Below, piece after piece: positions 10,966 through 24,050 of a stretch of DNA of 64,000 nt; within the stretch, counting starts at the first letter, position 1, and each line of letters starts with the position of its first letter. Position numbers and translations under genes: made by a program. The DNA is from Eustoma russellianum (taxonomy: Eukaryota; Streptophyta; Magnoliopsida; Gentianales; Gentianaceae), in contig AP025047.1 in the NCBI GenBank assembly GCA_036186865.1, positions 25,686,264-25,750,263 of the forward strand, written 5' to 3'. Under the pieces are notes generated by a model. The model had not been told where the DNA came from and did no database searches. It worked only from the letters and a program-made list of their open reading frames with translations.

Positions 10966-13947
10966 GTGCATAAGTACATGTATGCATGATAACTTGCCAT
11001 TACTTGCCTTATTTAGCTTATATATTATGTTTCCGTACTAACGAGCCATGAAGCATTAAAGCTTACATCATATGGCGAACATTTGTTGTGTTTATACTAT
11101 TTTCAGGTGCCACCATTAATGAACTAAATTAGTTCATTAAGTGAAGTAGTTAGTTTAATAAACTAAGTAGTTCATTAAAGGAAGATTAATTTGGAAAAGG
11201 CACAAAGGCAACAAGGCCCAGGAAGGAAAGTCTTCTCCTCCTCCCCACATTTAATTCACACGCCATATATATATACACTATATATATTTTCAGATTTTTT
11301 AATAAAGGCACATACACATGTATTCCAACGTACTACTGATACGTTATATATCTTACGTACGTACGTTAACGTCACACCACTATACTTAACTTATATTTAT
11401 GAGTATATTCAGGTCTTATATCATATGATATAAGATATGGTGATGACAAATTAAATACGACACGATAAAAGGTTCTAAACCGAAATTTGTCGTATCGGGC
11501 GAATACCGAAACTTCGCCAACGTGTCACGTACTTGCCATAAATAAATGGCCAGCCCATATACATCAAAAATTGATGATAATTTCGTGATATACATGATAT
11601 ATTCAGCAAAAAATACTTTCCATGTTGGCACACACAAATTACTCCACATTTAGGCCAAAATGTGAAGATTCCAATTTTAATTGTGTCTCATGTTAATGGT
11701 ACCACTTTAAACCAGCCAAGTGCTGAGATTTAAAGTATATATTATATATATTATTTATAACATAATATATATATAACATGTGCAAAAGTTGGAATTTAAA
11801 TTAGAGAAAAATCGGGTAATCGATAAATATCGAAAATTCGGTTTTCTACGCACATAACATGGAACGTTTTTCTTGAACATCATGTGACATGTATCTAGAC
11901 ACTTTTTACATATGATATACATCTTAAAGTGTTCTAGAAAATTAAATTAAGGGCTGATTGGAATATAACATGTGTGTATTATTAAATGTGCACTATTTTA
12001 CAAAGTTAGCAAAAATAAATTTCAGCACATGTACATACACATTCCAACGCCACCTACAGCTGAGATGGAGCACATGTGGAGCCTTGTTGGCATATTGATT
12101 GGTCAAGGATCAATCATATAATGTTGATGAATCAAAGAAAGAAGCTACAAAAGGTAAGTATTCAACATATACCTCTCTTATGTCACATGCTGAAAATTTC
12201 AGCATACTACACATATCTTGGCCGATTTTTTGACATTAAGGGTGACATATTTTGTCATCTTTTATTAAAGGATTGATTGAAGATGTTATGGAAATGATTT
12301 GAATATTATGTAAGGTAATCAAGTGTGATATTCTACATATCACACATGCTGAAATTTTTCAGCATGTGTGAAGGTTATGGTGGCCGAATTCTTCACCCAT
12401 TTTGTGTCCAAGTTCATTCATCAATTGATAGCAAGACTTACCATATATGGTTGATTCATTCTTATGATAAAATTCAAAGAAAGATGGTAAATAATCTGAA
12501 TTTTATTTCATAATGCACATGCTGAAAAATTCAGCATGGCAAGGTGATAATGACCGATTTTTTGCTTTGAAAAAGGAGAGATTTCTTGTCTTGCAATTTA
12601 AGATGGAATTTGTGATTTATGGTATGAATTAATGGTTGATTTTTTTTGGCAAATTTTAAGTGATTATTTCAGATTTTCCAAGTCATCAAATGATGACAAC
12701 ATTGAACCAATAAAGAGGTGCCAAGTAAGCAAAGACTAAATGATGGTCCAATAGAATGATGCCAAGTAAGCAAAGCATTGTCACCATGATGTCTTACACT
12801 CTCTGAAGCACTTAAAAGGAAATTTTCAAGAGGGGAAGATGGCAAGAGGGGGACGTCTGGACTCTATAAGGGAGGAAGAGGAGAACAAACAAATACAAGA
12901 ACAAGAATTGCATTCAAAAGTGATCAAATTGCCTAGCTTCTTTTCTCCTACATTTTTCTTTCTCTCTTTTCTTGTAAAAAGCCTATTATACTTTACATCT
13001 TTCAATCTTGAATAGGCTTCATATAAACCACCATTCATTCATCTTTGTAAAAGATTGATCAAGGTGTGATCAATCTTCATTCTAGCAAGGTGGTGGTGTT
13101 CGTGCAAATTGTACTAGCAATACAAGGTTTGTAAAGGGTTGGAGTTAAGGTGTAACTCTATCAACCCTGTGGTAAGGTGTGTTGTGTGTGTGAATAGTGT
13201 GAACCAAGGAAGGTGTTCCTTGAAGACTGGAGTAGGTTGTTTATAACCGAACCAGTATAAAAATCTCGGTGCAATTTACTTTCAGCATTTACTTTCCAGT
13301 TTCTGCACTGTTTATTCATCTTGTTCACGTTCGTAAAAATAGTAAACGATTTCCAAAAATTATAAAAATTTCCAGAAACATACTTAAACGTTATAGGGTT
13401 AATTTGGCACAAGTTTCAACCCTTTTGGACAAGTATAAGTCAATCAAACATCAAAAGGTCTGAGACTAGTGCAGTCTGATTTTCAGACTTGCAAAGGTTG
13501 AGACTTTGGTTGTAATTGACCTACTTTCCAAAAGGATTTTCTAAAACTGTTTCAACCCATTTAAATATAGTGTGTGAAGAGTTATTGGTAAAATTTTCAG
13601 ATCATTTGGATGTTCACACAAATAGAAATTAATTTTTCAAAATCATCTACCGTTTCTGGCAGATTTTCACAATCTGAGCACCAACAGTTTTTGAAGGGGT
13701 TAAAGGTTGAATTTTGATTTGAAATTTTTAGGGGACCCTCATAACATCTGAGGCTAAGTTCTCTCAAAATTTCATAATTTTTGGAGACCTCTAACCTAGT
13801 TTTAAAAACGTTTTAAAACTGGTCCTGAAAACAGAATCTGTTTTCAGAACTTGAATTGGTTAGGTTTAAAGAAATTTAAAAAAAAAACCATATTTTCCGC
13901 ACCATCCATTCAACCCCCCCTTCTAGTGGTGCCTTGCAGATCCTACA
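10846..13947 (+). repeat. 5' LTR of the Sirevirus-type element
   Basis: About 3.1 kb from TGTAGAAATAAAAGG to CCTACA, two bases before the PBS. The start was set by matching 2687 and 61787. It holds (TA)n runs at 10895-10915 and 10928-10962 and three palindromes (12187-12205, 12341-12370, 12518-12538). With no 3' LTR to compare, the exact right end is inferred from the PBS position. Confidence 0.75.
12187..12538. promoter_or_regulatory. Three palindromes built on ATGCTGAA/TTCAGCAT in the Sirevirus LTR
   Basis: The palindromes are at 12187-12205, 12341-12370 and 12518-12538. The middle one has perfect 14-bp arms (CACACATGCTGAAA and its complement) around TT. The LTR at 61787 has the same three at 63065-63089, 63217-63246 and 63394-63415. 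The spacing of about 150-180 bp is kept. Function unknown: candidates are paired binding sites or RNA hairpins. Confidence 0.8.
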
Positions 13948-13949
13948 AG

Positions 13950-13961
13950 TGGTATCAGAGC
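13950..13961 (+). promoter_or_regulatory. Primer-binding site of the Sirevirus-type element
   Basis: TGGTATCAGAGC, complementary to initiator-Met tRNA, two bases after the putative LTR end CCTACA and 40 bases before the gag ATG. Confidence 0.9.
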
Positions 13962-14001
13962 GCAGGAATACTCACTACAAGGAATCCATCGATTCAGTGA
14001 C

Positions 14002-15916
14002 ATGGCATCCATAAATTTCAAAACCGAACAAGAAGGTATGTCGAGCCAAAGGCCTCCACTCTTTGACGGTGAGTCCTTTATTCAATGGAAACTTAGGATG
14101 AAACTTTTTCTTATGGCTATAGATATAGATCTTTGGTCAATAATTGAAGATGGTCCATATGTCCCATCTAAGTCATCCACTGTAGACGGAGTCACACTAG
14201 AAGTCGTTAAAACTAGACAAGACTATACTAGTGAAGATAAAAGAAACTTAGTATGAATGCTAAGGCCATGCAGTTACTCTTAAATGGATTGAGTAAGAGT
14301 GAGTCCAGTTATGTGTCAAATTGTTCGAGTGCACAAGAAATGTGGAGAATTCTAGAAATGAAACACGAAGGCACGAGTCAAGTAAAAGAGTCAAAAATTA
14401 ATATGCTTATGTCTACTCTTGAGTCTTTTAAATTGTTGCCTAATGAGTCGATTGTAGATATGGATCTTCGTTTAACTAACATCTATAACTCTCTTGAGTC
14501 TCTTGGTAAGGCTTTTACTATGCAGGAAAAGGTACAGAAAGTCCTACGAAGCCTTCCTTCGGAATGGGACCCTAAAGTGACTGCGATAGAGGAAAGCAAG
14601 GAGACTAAATCAATAAAGATGGAAGAACTAATTGGCTCACTCAAAGTCTATGAAAAAAAACTTACTATTCGGAAATCGGAATCATCTAAACAAGGTAAAA
14701 CCATTGCTTTTAAATCAAATGAATACGTCTCCCTCCCTCCGATCACGTAGATGATAGTGATTCCGAATCGGATAATGATGACTTAATCCTATTGGCTAAA
14801 GGACTAAGAAGATTCATGAGAAAGTCATTTAGAAATAAAAACAAGGGCACTACATCTAAGAGAAATAAAAACAAGTCAAATGATAAGGACATTAAATGTT
14901 ATGAATGCGGCAAACTCGGACACTTATCATATGACTGCCCAAACAAAGAAAAGCAAACTAATAAGTACCCTGACAAGGAGCGGAACAAAAATAGACTCGT
15001 CTCAGATCCTAAACAAAGGAAACATGCACTTAAGGCCTCCACATGGAGTGACTCATCAGATTCTGAAACTGAGACCGAAGAGGAGACCGCTCAAGTTTGC
15101 TTTGCTTCAAAGGCATCTAATGAGGTATCATCTGATTCTGACTCTGACTTTGAACCTTCTTATGATGATCTTTTTAGTCAATATCTTGAATTGCATAAAT
15201 TTACTAAGACTCTCGCTAAAGAAAAGAAACGTTTAATTGAAGACAAGAAACTGTTAGAATCTTCTAACGAGAATCTTGTCGCTCAATTAAGCGATTCAAA
15301 GAAAGAGTCTTCATGTGTCATCACTGCATTAAAAACCGAGATCTCATCATTAACTACTCAAAATAATGAAATGAAATCCGAGATTTCAAATTTGAAATCA
15401 AGGAATACAGATTTAGAGAAAATGATGAAACAATTTGATACAGGGTCAAACATGCTGCATCGCATCATATTATCACAAAAGCATGACAGTGACAAAACTG
15501 GATTGGGATACGTTGATACTAACGAAGTATCAACCAAACCAACCAAGTTTGTTGTGTCTAAGAAAGTGGACACTCCTAAGCCTCAAGTGGCGTCTAAGAT
15601 GACGCAAAAAGTGCCCCCTTCCTCACGCCCCAATCCATCATATCGTGTGAAATATAACGTTGTACCATATAGATATGAAAAGAGAAGAACAATGCATACA
15701 CGAAATACATATCATCCACGCACTACGCACACACACACAAGGACATATCAAAAGCGTCCTTCATTCAACGAGTATAGAGGAGTCCTTGGGCAAAGACCCA
15801 AAGTGCATGCACCACATGTCTATTATATCGCACCTTCATCTACATTCTTGCCATTTGATAGACCGAGAAGGATCACCCAAGTATGGGTACCGAAAGGTAC
15901 CTTTACCAAAAGGTGA
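14002..15916 (+). pseudogene. gag: Sirevirus-type gag with coiled-coil extension, frameshifted
   Basis: Starts MASINFKTEQ with the Sirevirus opening RPPLFDGESFIQWKLRMK. Frame one ends at 14256 (EDKRNLV) and the homologous chain resumes one frame over as NAKAMQLLLNGLS. A second shift near 14740 leads into a frame open to 15916. That part carries LAKGLRRFMRK, a CCHC zinc knuckle near 14897-14938 (CYECGKLGHLSYDC), an acidic stretch, and a coiled coil at about 15170-15440 (LTTQNNEMKSEISNLKSRN). It ends in a basic tail (VWVPKGTFTKR). The long post-knuckle extension separates Sireviruses from other copia lineages. Gag forms the particle and packages RNA; this copy cannot do so as it stands. Confidence 0.85.
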
Positions 15917-15971
15917 TTAACTAACTCGAAAGGACCCAAAATTAAAAGGGTACCTAAATCACCTTTTCACA

Positions 15972-18900
15972 TTGCAGGGAGATCACACTTCGAAAGACAC
16001 ATCAATAAAGTGGTTCCTTGACAGTGGTTGCTCGAGGCACATGACGGGTGACCCGAGCTTGTTCTCCAAATTAAAGAAGGTCACAAAAGGCGGATCCGTG
16101 ACCTTTGGAGACAGCAATGAAGGCAAGATCATTGGAAAAGGTACGATTGGCAATCCGAATACACTCTAAATCTCCAACGTGTTTTTGGTAAGCAACTTAT
16201 CTTACAATCTTCTTAGTATTTCTCAATTTGTTGACAATGGTTTCAATGTGTGTTTTACTCATCCTTATTGCAACATAATAGATAAAAATGGAGAAACCAT
16301 TTTAAAAGGAAAACGAGAAGGCAATGTTTTTACGCTATCTATGGATGATGTAGTAGACGCTAAAGTTAAATGTTTTATGTCAAATGAACCCAATGTGAAT
16401 TTATGGCATAGACGTTTAGGACACATAGGTATTTCTACACTAGAAAAATTGCAACGAAAGAACCTAGTACGGGGATTGCCTACGCTTGATTTAGACAACT
16501 TTCAGTTGTGTGAATCTTGCATAAAAGGCAAACAAACACGTGAGTTACTTAAGCCTAAAAATGAGATAAGCACGACTAGAATACTAGAACTATTGCATAT
16601 CGATTTGTTTGGTCCTAGTCGCACTACAAGTCTTGGTGGGCGTCACTATGCATGCGTGATTGTTGATGACTTTTCTCGTTATACTTGGACTTTATTTCTT
16701 GCACATATGGATGATAGCGCCGTAGAGATCGCTAAATTAATTAAACAACTCGAAAATCAATACGGTGTAAATGTGAAAAGAATAAGAAGCGATAGAGGCG
16801 GTGAGTTTAAAAACAAAGAGATGATTTCGTTTTGTGAAGAAAAAGGATTAAACATGAGTTTTCGCCACCTAGAACTCCACAATTAAATGGAGTAGTAGAA
16901 AGAAAGAATCGCACACTACAAGAAATCGCTAGAACCATGCTTTACGAAAATAAATTGCCTAGATTTCTGTGGGCGGAAGCCGTAAATTGTGCATGCTATA
17001 TTGTAAATCGCCTATTTATAAGAAAGAAAATAAACAAGACGCCTTACGAAATTTTGAATGATCGCATGCCTAAGATTGATTATTTTCGTGTGTTTGGATG
17101 CAAATGCTTTGTCTTGAATACAAAAGATAATTTAGATAAATTTTAATCCAAATCAATTGAGTGCATTTTTGTTGGGTATTCCATAAATTCAAAAGCATAT
17201 AGATGTTATGATCCTCTCACTAGACAAATCATAGAATCTATTCATGTTAAATTCAATGAATTTGGTGAGATTGATAAAGATAAGGAATATGACGATGATT
17301 TTGAATTGAAACCTGTTTTGAATGAAGATAATGATTCTTTTGATATGCATGAGATGAATGAGACACTAGAAATGCATGATCATATAGAAATGCATGATAA
17401 CTTAGAAAATAATCAACCAAGATGGCATAGAGATCACCCACATGATCTCATCATAGGCGACATCACTCACGGTGTGCGACCACGTAGAAGAATCACTTCG
17501 GATGAAATAAATGAATTTCATGCTATGATTTCTGAAATTGAGCCTAAGAATGTGCATGATGCTTTGAGTGATTCATCTTGGATTGTTGCTATGCATGACG
17601 AACTTAATCAATTCGTTAGACATGATGTATGGGATTTAGTGCCACGACCACAAGATAAGACTATAATAGGCACAAAGTGGGTATTTAGGAATAAAATGAA
17701 TGAAGAAGGAAAGGTCATTAGAAATAAAGCAAGACTCGTAGCTCAATGATATAATCAAGAAGAAGGAATAGACTACGATGAAACATTTGCACCCGTAGCA
17801 TGTTTAGAAGCTATACGACTCTTACTTGCTATTGCTTGCATGAAAGATTTTAAATTGTATCAAATGGACGTCAAAAGTGCTTTTCTAAACGGATTCATAC
17901 AAGAAGAAGTATACGTGAAGCAACCACCCGGTTTTGAAGATTTGAAACATCCAGATCATGTGTACAAACTAAAGAAGGCACTATATGGCCTAAAGCAAGC
18001 GCCAAGAGCATGGTATGATCGTTTTGCTACTTTCCTTTTAGAAAATAATTTTAAACGCGGTACTATAGATAGTACACTATTTTTGAAACAAGAAAAATCA
18101 GACTTACTTATTATTCAAATCTACGTAGATGACATTATTTTTGGCGCTACCTCACATAGACTTGTTAAAGATTTTGAAAATTGCATGAAATCTGAATTTG
18201 AAATGTCTATGGTTGGTGAACTTAATTATTTTCTTGGCTTGCAGATTAAGCAAACGAGTAAAGGAATTCATATAAGCCAAGCTAAGTATGTAAATGACAT
18301 GATCAAAAAGTTTAATTTTGAAAACTTAAAACCCTCCCCTACGCCTATGAGTGTCACTACTAAATTAGACAAAGACGAACATGGTAAAGACGCTGATAAT
18401 GGATTATATCGATCTATGATAGGTTCTTTACTATATTTAACTGCTAGTAGGCCTGACATTATGTTTAGCGTATGCATGTGTGCTCGTTTTCAAAGTCAAC
18501 CTAAGGTGTCACACTTAAATGCAGTCAAAAGAATATTCCGTTATATTAAGCACACGCCCACCTTAGGCATTTGGTATGATAAGGATTCTACATTTGACTT
18601 ACATGCTTACACTGATGCAGATTATGGTGGCTACAAAATAGATAGAAAAAGCACGAGCGGAACTTGCCAATTTATAGGAAATTCCCTTATTTCATGGTTT
18701 TCCAAAAAGCAGGCAAGTGTTGCTTTGTCCACTACTGAGGCTGAGTATATGGCTCTTAGCCTCTGTTGCACACAGTTGTTGTGGATAAAACAACAACTTT
18801 CGGACTTTGGAATTACCGTAAATAAAATTCCTATCTATTGTGATAGTATGAGTGCAATAAATTTGTCTTACACTCTAAGGCTAAGCATATAGAAGTTCGC

Positions 18901-19010
18901 TATCACTTTCTTTGTGATCACGTTAACAATGGTAATATTGTCATAGATCACGTACGCACAGAGCCACAAGTAGCGGATATATTTACAAAGGCCTTAAATC
19001 AAGAACAATA
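15972..19010 (+). pseudogene. pol: Sirevirus-type pol: protease, integrase, RT, RNase H, broken and truncated
   Basis: Copia order is clear. Protease: WFLDSGCSRHMTG near 16013. GAG-pre-integrase: LWHRRLGHIGISTLEKL near 16400, with CESCIKGKQ. Integrase core: HIDLFGPSR, VDDFSRYTW, SDRGGEFKN. RT: WIVAMHDELNQF, QMDVKSAFLNG, and the catalytic IYVDDIIFG near 18120. RNase H: TDADYGG, STTEAEYMAL, CDSMSAI. Defects: stop at about 16167-16169, frameshift near 16865, stops at about 17144 and 17747, frameshift near 18865, and loss of everything after 19010. Products would cleave, copy and integrate the element's own nucleic acid; this copy is dead. Confidence 0.9.
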
Positions 19011-21397
19011 CACATAATAATGCGCAACTTCGTGATGCGTGTCTTTCTCTACGTGTCACACGCAATGAAATCTCAAGACACGAATGTCTGTCTTTCTACC
19101 GTGCAATACATGAACCTCGAGGTGATCCTACCACATGCCTCGTCAGGCCACACGCCTCATAGGGCCACACGTCCCGTAAGACCACATGCCTCTTAGGGTC
19201 ACACGTCCCGTAGGACCACACGCCTCATCGGGCCACACGTCCCATAGGACCATACGCCTCATAGGGCCACACAGCACATAGGCCAATGTAATGCTCGTGC
19301 CATGAATGCAGATGCATAATCTCTCATACTCTGGTGCATCTATACACATACATATGCTCGCGCCCATACACATGCATATATACATGCATGTATACTCCCA
19401 CACATCCATATACATATCCAATATGCTTTGAAATCGTACAACCATATATGCACCCAGTTTACATGTACACATGTGTGATTGATTCACATATGCCATCACA
19501 TATCTCACATAATAAACTCAACTCACGTATTGAGAAATTCAATTACATATATGCAACGAACAACACACTGATGCATGATAAACATAACAAGCATAAATAG
19601 ACCACTTACCTCTGATGCATGACAGGATAACGAGCACAAATAGACCACTTACTTCTGATCGGTCCTTTAGCTTTCTTATTATATGCTTGAACGTGAAGAA
19701 GGTTACCATAAAAGTCTCTTCTTCTCCATGTCCAACTCATGCTCTGGAATCTCAAAAATTTGAACATGTAAGTTAATTATTTGTTATTAACTTTTCTCTT
19801 CAACTTCACCTTTACACCACAAATTTCTTCTCCTTTGAGTTAGTTTTATTTTTCTCAGTACAATTATCCGACCATTTTACATATTAAAATAATTAATTTC
19901 ATATCCAAAAATAACATAATAAATAGACATTTCATTCCAAAAGAACTTTATGTAATTAAATATAATCTTCGCCTGAAAATGATAAATTTATAAAGTTGCC
20001 CAACCCGAAATCAATGCATTTGAATTTATATATTTGTCCAAAACATTTTATGTAAGTATATAATACACATATAGGTGCATTAATAACACAATGTATATGT
20101 TATTATATTTTTAAATAGTTTATATATATATATGATTATTTTTTTCTGCAGAATTTAAACAACAATAAAAAAGAACAATGTTTACGCCTATAGATTTTTT
20201 TTGGGCGAAACAGTGTGCATGTTCTACTTATGTAATTCATTACGGAAAATAGATTTTCACATCTACCAATCTTATAAAGCACAACAGTTTGTATTTATAA
20301 CTCTATTTAATCCGAAATGTGTGTGTGTATATATATCTAGAACAGTAAATATATATACATATATAGGTGTAAGTAAATATATATGTTCATATATTGCCAA
20401 AATAGTATAGGTATTTAAGCATACACACTGGCAAACACAGTAAGCACTTAATTGTTTGTAGATTTCAAAGAAAAACCATCTAAATATATATATATATATA
20501 TATATATAATCAGCACAGGATATCGGCAATTAAACAAATATTCTGGCCGATTAACATATATAAATTTGTGTATAATTTCAATAGTGTTTACATGCAACCA
20601 TATGCACATTATACTTCACCCACAGTAATGTGTATATCCAACTTAATTAACCCAATTATACCTTTATTCACACATACATTCACGCGGACCATGCTTGTAC
20701 ATATATTATATGTATTATATTGAAATTACTACATGAGACACAAACATATATGAACAATTATACCCCATATGCAAACACAATAATAGATCCTATACGTAGA
20801 CACATAAATATATAAATATACATGCCCACCTAAGACACACGGATACTTACATATTTATTTGCACATTTTCATATATTATATATACCTATCTATAACAATC
20901 AAAAGTACAAATATATGATTCGTCTGTATATGAAGTTAAAATCATTTAAGAAAATGCATAGAAAGTCAAATGAGTACTTACGTTGCTTGGATTATACTAT
21001 ACTATAGTTAAAATCAAGATTGGATAGGACAAGAATCTCCTTCTTCTTTTTTCTCCCTTTTTCCCTCTCCTTTCCCTCTCCCTCACTGTCAGCACTTTTT
21101 TTTCCTTCCAAGTTCACTGGCCGGTTGAGATGAAATTTATGAGGAGGGAAGAGATGTTGTTTGTTTAAGTAGAGGAGTTAAGGTGAGTTAGTGGGGTTAA
21201 TGGGAATTTATGATTAGGGTTTATGGAAAACAATGGATTAGTGGGGAAATTAATGAGAATTTATGGTGGGGGTTATGGAAAACAATGGGATAGTGGAGAA
21301 ATTAATGGAATTTGGTAAAAAAATTTAATCCCACCGGTACATACACATCAGTTACATATTTATATTTTATGTATATTTAGTAAACTGGGGTGTAACA
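19011..21397 (-). repeat. 5' LTR of the LARD-like element, outer part
   Basis: Resumes at the position matching 5682 of the other LTR and runs to GGGGTGTAACA at 21397, followed by the TSD. It contains the 17-bp array at 19132-19282 and the same (TA)n run near 20485-20508. With 10415-10845 it gives about 2,818 bp; adding the missing 279 bp restores the length of the intact LTR. Confidence 0.85.
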
Positions 21398-21402
21398 TCT
21401 AT
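21398..21402. repeat. Target-site duplication TCTAT, right copy
   Basis: Repeats 4967-4971. Removing one copy and the element between them restores the LINE reading across the junction. Confidence 0.9.
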
Positions 21403-24050
21403 CTTCTATGACTGTGTCCTCTTGATGACCCAACAGTCTGTTCCATATAGCATTGCCGGTCGCATTGCCACCCTATAAAATTTTTCTTTTAATTTAGTTA
21501 GAAAATGCTTGTCACAGAGCACCCCTGAGGCCGCCCTCCATCTACACTAGCCTGCCTGAACTTACTGTGCTACATCGCTATCTATATCCCCACCCTGCTA
21601 TACAAATGATCCTCGGTACTTGAACTTACTTACTTCTGGTACCACTTGACCCTCGGTGGTGAGCTGGTTATTCTCACCGTCAACTACGCCGCTGAAGTCA
21701 CAGTGCAGATACTCGGTCTTACAGAGGCCAATCCTTAAACCTTTTTCCTCCAAAACACCTCTCCACTACTCTAGTCTCATACTCAGGGTATGTCTACTCT
21801 CTCTGATATACAATATCGTCAACAAAAAGCATACACCATAGAACACACTCCTGGATCGACTTCGACAACTCGTCAAGAACAACTGCAAAAAGAAATGAGC
21901 TCAACGTTGACCCTTGATAGAGGCCTACCTCCACAAGGAAGAAGTCTGTATTCCCCACAATCATACGAACGCTTGTTTTCTTCCTAGCATACCTATCCCT
22001 AATTATGTCTATATACTTCGTAGGAACCCCTCTTGTATCCAAGCTATCCCAGATCAGGCTATGTGGCACACTATAATACACTTTTTCAAGATCGATGAAA
22101 ACCATATGTAGATAGCGCTTCTTCTCCCTATACCTCTCTATTAATCTCCTTAGGATGTGTATTGCTTTCATAGTTGACCGTCTTGGCATAAAACCAAATT
22201 GGTTAACCATGACCTGAGTTTCTCCCCTAATTCTAGTGTCGATTACTCTCCCCTATAAATTCATGGTATGACTTAGCAACTCAATCCCTCTGTAGTTCCC
22301 ACAACACTGTGTGTCTCCTTTGTTCCTATATAGGGGGACCACGACACTCTTTCTCCACTCATCTGCCATTTTTCTTGTTTTGTAAATAAGGTTGAACAGA
22401 GTACTTAACCATTGAACCCCTTCCTCTCCCAAATACTTCCACCCCTCAATGGGTATGTTATTTAGGCCAACTGCTTTAGTTTTCCCCATCTTCTTTAGTG
22501 CTCTCATCACCTCTCATTATGTGATACTCCGATAATCGAAGTTATTATGTTGTCGTTGTTGGTTAGTGATGCTTTCTATTTCTTCATGGTCAGCCCTTCC
22601 GCCACTGAAAAGATTGTGAAAGTATGTTTGCCATTTCCACTTGATGTCTTGTGCTTTGACTAAAACTTGTCCATCTTCTCCCTTTATAAAGTCCTGCCTC
22701 TTTCGATCCCTAGTTGTGGCAATCTTGAACATATCATGCTCTCTGCTTTATGTTTCTAGTCTTTCATACATCCTTTTATAGGCCGCAGCCTTTGTTTCTT
22801 TCACTGCCTCCTTCGCCTACTCCCTGGTGATTTTGTAGTTCTCTTTCAATCTCACTTTCTCTTCCCCACTCTGCTGTTTAACAAATCTCTAAAAATTCTG
22901 TGTTTATCCCTTAGTTTTTTGTTGCACATCCTTGTTCCACCACCACGTCTCTTTATGTACAGTCGTCTTTCTTGTTGTTACCCAAGAGTTTCTATCGCCG
23001 TGTGAGTAATAGTAGTCGATATAGCCTCTCACATCTGATTTGTGTCCTCACCCAGACGATCTAATGTCATGGAGATGACCTTGTCTCTAAATATACTGAT
23101 CTTTTCATCCTTTAAACTTCCCCATCGAATCTTGGGTGGGAATTTTCAAACCCCTTGACTCAGATTTTGGCTCAATGCTATAACTACTACTAGTAAACGG
23201 TGCTGTATCACTGCTGTCTTTCCTGGTATAACCTTACAGTCTCTCTACAATCGTCGGCCTTCATGCCTCATCAGAAGATAGTCGATTTGCGTGTTATATC
23301 CTCCATTGTTAAAAGTGATCAAATGCAATTCTTTTTTCTTAATGAACGAGTTTATAATGCCTAAGTCATGGGTCACTGCTAGGTCTAACAAATCTCTACC
23401 CTGCCAATTTTTATCTCCATAACTAAACCCACCATGTGCTGACTGAAAACCATCAGTATCCTTTGCAATGTGTCTATTAAAATCACCTCCGACACAAATT
23501 CGTTCCTCTCTAGGTATTGACTTTAACACTATATCTAAGTAATCCCAAAAACCTTTTTTTCTCCTGATCTCCTAGTCTCACTTGGGGGTGCATAGGCGTA
23601 AATAACTGCCAGTATCTCCTTGTTTAGTACTAATTTCAACACCATAATTCTATCATTATATCTAATCACATCGATCACGTTCGTGTGCAATTCTAACTTT
23701 AGCAGAAATCCTACCCCATTCTTGGTCCCATCGGACCCCGAATATAGCAACTTATACCCATTACATTCTTTACCTTTATTCCCTTTCCACGTAGTCTCTT
23801 GGACGCATGCTACATCTATCCTATGCCTCTTAAGTGTATCTACAACCTCCAACAATTTACCACTTAAGGTTCCTACATTCCAAGAGGCTACACGTAGACT
23901 ATCCTCCTTTTTCTTCCCCTTTCCTACACCTCTCTTCCTTAGACATTGTCGCATAGAAAAATGATGACGTCTTCTATCAATAATTGCAACTAGAACTAAA
24001 ATCCAAGGTATGCTACTGACGCCAAAAAGTTTGAAGCCAAATGTAAACAA
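21398..24050 (-). pseudogene. RTE-type LINE: endonuclease and reverse transcriptase, decayed
   Basis: Read leftward from 24050. An AP-type endonuclease opens with VASWNVGTLSGK, CVQETTWKGNKGKE and YAPPSET, then shifts frame near 23530 into VGGDFNRHIAK and YNTQIDYLLMR. RT follows in several frames: KTKAVGLNNIPIEGWKYLG (about 22480), NKGDTQCCGNYRGI (about 22310), FIDLEKVYYSVP (about 22100), GLYQGSTLSSFLFAVVLDEL (about 21900) and FVDDIV near 21810, with Phe in place of the usual Tyr. The C-terminal part runs through CRWRAASGVL and MLYGTDCW toward 21398 and continues at 4971-4938. Annotation pipelines often label such ORFs 'craniofacial development protein 2-like', which is misleading. First base of the reading (24050) is uncertain. 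Confidence 0.85.

Larger units (their letters stand above)
10846..19010 (+). mobile_element. Sirevirus-type copia element, 3' end deleted
   Basis: Contains LTR, PBS, gag and pol in copia order (protease, integrase, RT, RNase H). Gag has the long coiled-coil C-terminal extension typical of Sirevirus/Maximus elements. The element stops at 19010 a few codons after VADIFTKALNQEQ, near the end of RNase H. The end of pol and the whole 3' LTR are missing, and the sequence passes directly into the host gypsy LTR. Several frameshifts and stops make it non-functional. Confidence 0.85.
4972..21397 (-). mobile_element. Large non-autonomous Ty3/gypsy-type element (LARD-like) with nested Sirevirus
   Basis: Bounded by TSD TCTAT and by LTRs of about 3.1 kb that start TGTTACACCCC and end GTCGCTACA on the minus strand. 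PBS, PPT and LTR ends resemble Tekay/Del chromoviruses. Excluding the Sirevirus at 10846-19010 it is about 8.26 kb: two LTRs and only 2.33 kb of interior without gag or pol. It would need proteins from a related element to move. It inserted into an RTE-type LINE. Confidence 0.85.

Noticed and set aside
13950..13961. tRNA gene suggested by initiator-Met-like sequence (also at 29631, 42515, 44880 and the minus-strand sites)
   Set aside because: Only the 12-16 bases complementary to the tRNA 3' end are present, each next to an LTR; these are primer-binding sites.
14253..14750. Separate small gene after the first gag ORF
   Set aside because: It continues the Sirevirus gag chain in another frame, so it is a frameshifted part of gag and not a separate gene.
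21794..24050. Possible host gene of the 'craniofacial development protein 2-like' type
   Set aside because: The endonuclease is followed by RT motifs in LINE order with frameshifts; the name is a common mislabel of plant LINE endonucleases.
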